Shown one piece after another: positions 13,193 to 14,021 of a DNA stretch of 14,021 nt. The stretch is from an uncultured Oscillibacter sp. Its GTDB lineage: Bacteria > Bacillota > Clostridia > Oscillospirales > Oscillospiraceae. Every line of letters begins with the position of its first letter. Position 1 is the first letter of the stretch. Location: the NCBI GenBank assembly GCA_937884915.1, contig CALAAN010000319.1, positions 1 to 14,021 of the forward strand, read 5' to 3'. The notes beneath the pieces were generated by a model, which worked only from the letters and a program-made list of their open reading frames with translations, searched no databases and was not told where the DNA came from. The translations under genes were made by a program, and so were the position numbers.

Positions 13193-14021
13193 ATGTCCTC
13201 TCGTCCCGTTTTCCTGCTGCCGCTGTGCTTTGTCAGCGCGCTGGCGCTCAACGCCTACGCCGCGCTCGACCCCACCGGCGTATATCAGGATTATCTTGAA
13301 AAACTGGACGCCGCGACGCCGCCCGTCGCGGCGATGGCCACAGCGGCTGCCGACGGCGTGTACCCGTGGAGCGAGCCCAAAGCTCCTGAGCCGGAGCCCG
13401 TACCGGATTCCGAACCGCAGCCTGACTCGGAACCGGAACCCGAGCCGGAGCAGCCAGACTCCCCGTTCACCACGGTGGATGCGAGCTACTTTGACGATGC
13501 GCTGTTCATCGGCGACTCGCACACGGACGGCTTCAAGGACTATGCGGGCCTGCCGAACGCTGACTACCTCTGCCACAACGGCCTGACGGTCTGGTCGGCG
13601 GTCGAAAAGGCGGAGTTCCCCGGTCATCAGACGCTTGCCCAGGCACTCAAAGGCAAGCACTACGGCAAAATTTACCTGATGCTCGGCATCAATGAGCTCG
13701 GCACCGGCACGGCGGAAAGCTGGGCCGCGCAGTACAAGGTGCTGCTCGACGAGGTGCGCGAGCTCCAGCCGGACGCGATTATCTTCCTGCAAGCTATTTT
13801 CCACACGACGCAGGAAAAGTCCGATACGACATTCTTCAAGAACTCCACCATCGACGAACGCAATGCAGAACTTCAGAAGCTCGCCGACAACGAGACGGTC
13901 TTTTACATCGACTGCAACCCCGTCTTCGACGATGATACCGGCGCGCTGACGCCCGAATACTCCGGCGACGGCGTCCACGTCAAGGCCGCGTACTACCCGA
14001 TGTGGAGAGACTACCTCTTCC
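13193..14021 (+). CDS. Secreted SGNH/GDSL-fold acyltransferase or esterase, partner of the MBOAT protein (partial)
   Basis: 276 codons are visible and the gene runs off the right edge, probably near its end. Residues 1-24 are a hydrophobic signal sequence or anchor (FLLPLCFVSALALNAYA). A Pro/Glu/Asp/Ser-rich linker spans about 61-92 and would hold the domain away from the membrane. The SGNH core follows: block I LFIGDSHTDG with Ser109, a glycine/Asn block near CHNGLT (127-132), block III MLGINELG (163-170), and block V SGDGVHVK with Asp259 and His262. All catalytic positions are present. It starts at ATG 13193 with AAGGAG at the preceding stop codon, so it is translated with the MBOAT gene. 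By analogy with PatA/PatB and AlgI/AlgX pairs, the likely role is to transfer the acyl group to a cell-surface polysaccharide. A de-acylating esterase is the alternative. Confidence 0.88.
   Translation, partial: MSSRPVFLLPLCFVSALALNAYAALDPTGVYQDYLEKLDAATPPVAAMATAAADGVYPWSEPKAPEPEPVPDSEPQPDSEPEPEPEQPDSPFTTVDASYFDDALFIGDSHTDGFKDYAGLPNADYLCHNGLTVWSAVEKAEFPGHQTLAQALKGKHYGKIYLMLGINELGTGTAESWAAQYKVLLDEVRELQPDAIIFLQAIFHTTQEKSDTTFFKNSTIDERNAELQKLADNETVFYIDCNPVFDDDTGALTPEYSGDGVHVKAAYYPMWRDYLF

Noticed and set aside
13376..13460. GAGCCG/GAACCG-rich stretch as a tandem repeat
   Set aside because: It is the coding sequence of the Pro/Glu-rich linker of the SGNH protein and has no exact repeat unit.

Overview
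The window looks like a G+C-rich member of the Clostridia, probably an Oscillospirales or Ruminococcaceae-type gut bacterium. This is an inference from gene content: the paired glgC/glgD subunits, YlmH, a DUF896 protein, an XpaC-family protein and a bifunctional BirA, together with GTG and TTG starts and strong GGAGG ribosome sites. No ribosomal RNA, tRNA, CRISPR array or insertion sequence was seen.

Layout. (1) 1-7484, minus strand: a tightly packed run, read from right to left. It holds a half-size ABC exporter, ylmH (S4 RNA-binding protein), a DUF896 protein, an XpaC-like membrane protein, then glgB, glgC and glgD, with glgD cut by the window edge. Gaps are -4 to 48 bp. One good promoter (7521-7549) stands in front of the first gene and I saw no terminator inside, so the run may be one transcript that ends in glycogen synthesis. 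(2) 7571-8331, minus: a lone gene for a zinc-ribbon, membrane-anchored protein with an external Ig-like (BIG2) domain, with its own promoter and terminator. (3) 8473-9155, plus: udk (uridine kinase), transcribed divergently from it. (4) 9156-9404: a gene-free, hairpin-rich stretch ending in a 19-bp bidirectional terminator. (5) 9405-11523, minus: birA followed by two half-size chromate-transporter-family genes. birA carries a frameshift in its catalytic domain. (6) 11524-11795: a divergent control region with promoters for both sides and a sequence closely resembling a BirA (biotin) operator over the birA -35 element. (7) 11796-14021, plus: an MBOAT membrane acyltransferase and a secreted SGNH hydrolase-fold protein (cut by the window edge), a pair expected to acylate an extracellular or cell-wall polymer.

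Most of the window is ordinary core metabolism and envelope biology. I do not see a convincing new defence or mobile system. The points that deserve most attention are the frameshifted birA with its putative self-controlling operator, the folded repeat-like DNA at 9216-9349, the XpaC-like protein inside a glycogen cluster, and the zinc-ribbon/BIG2 protein.
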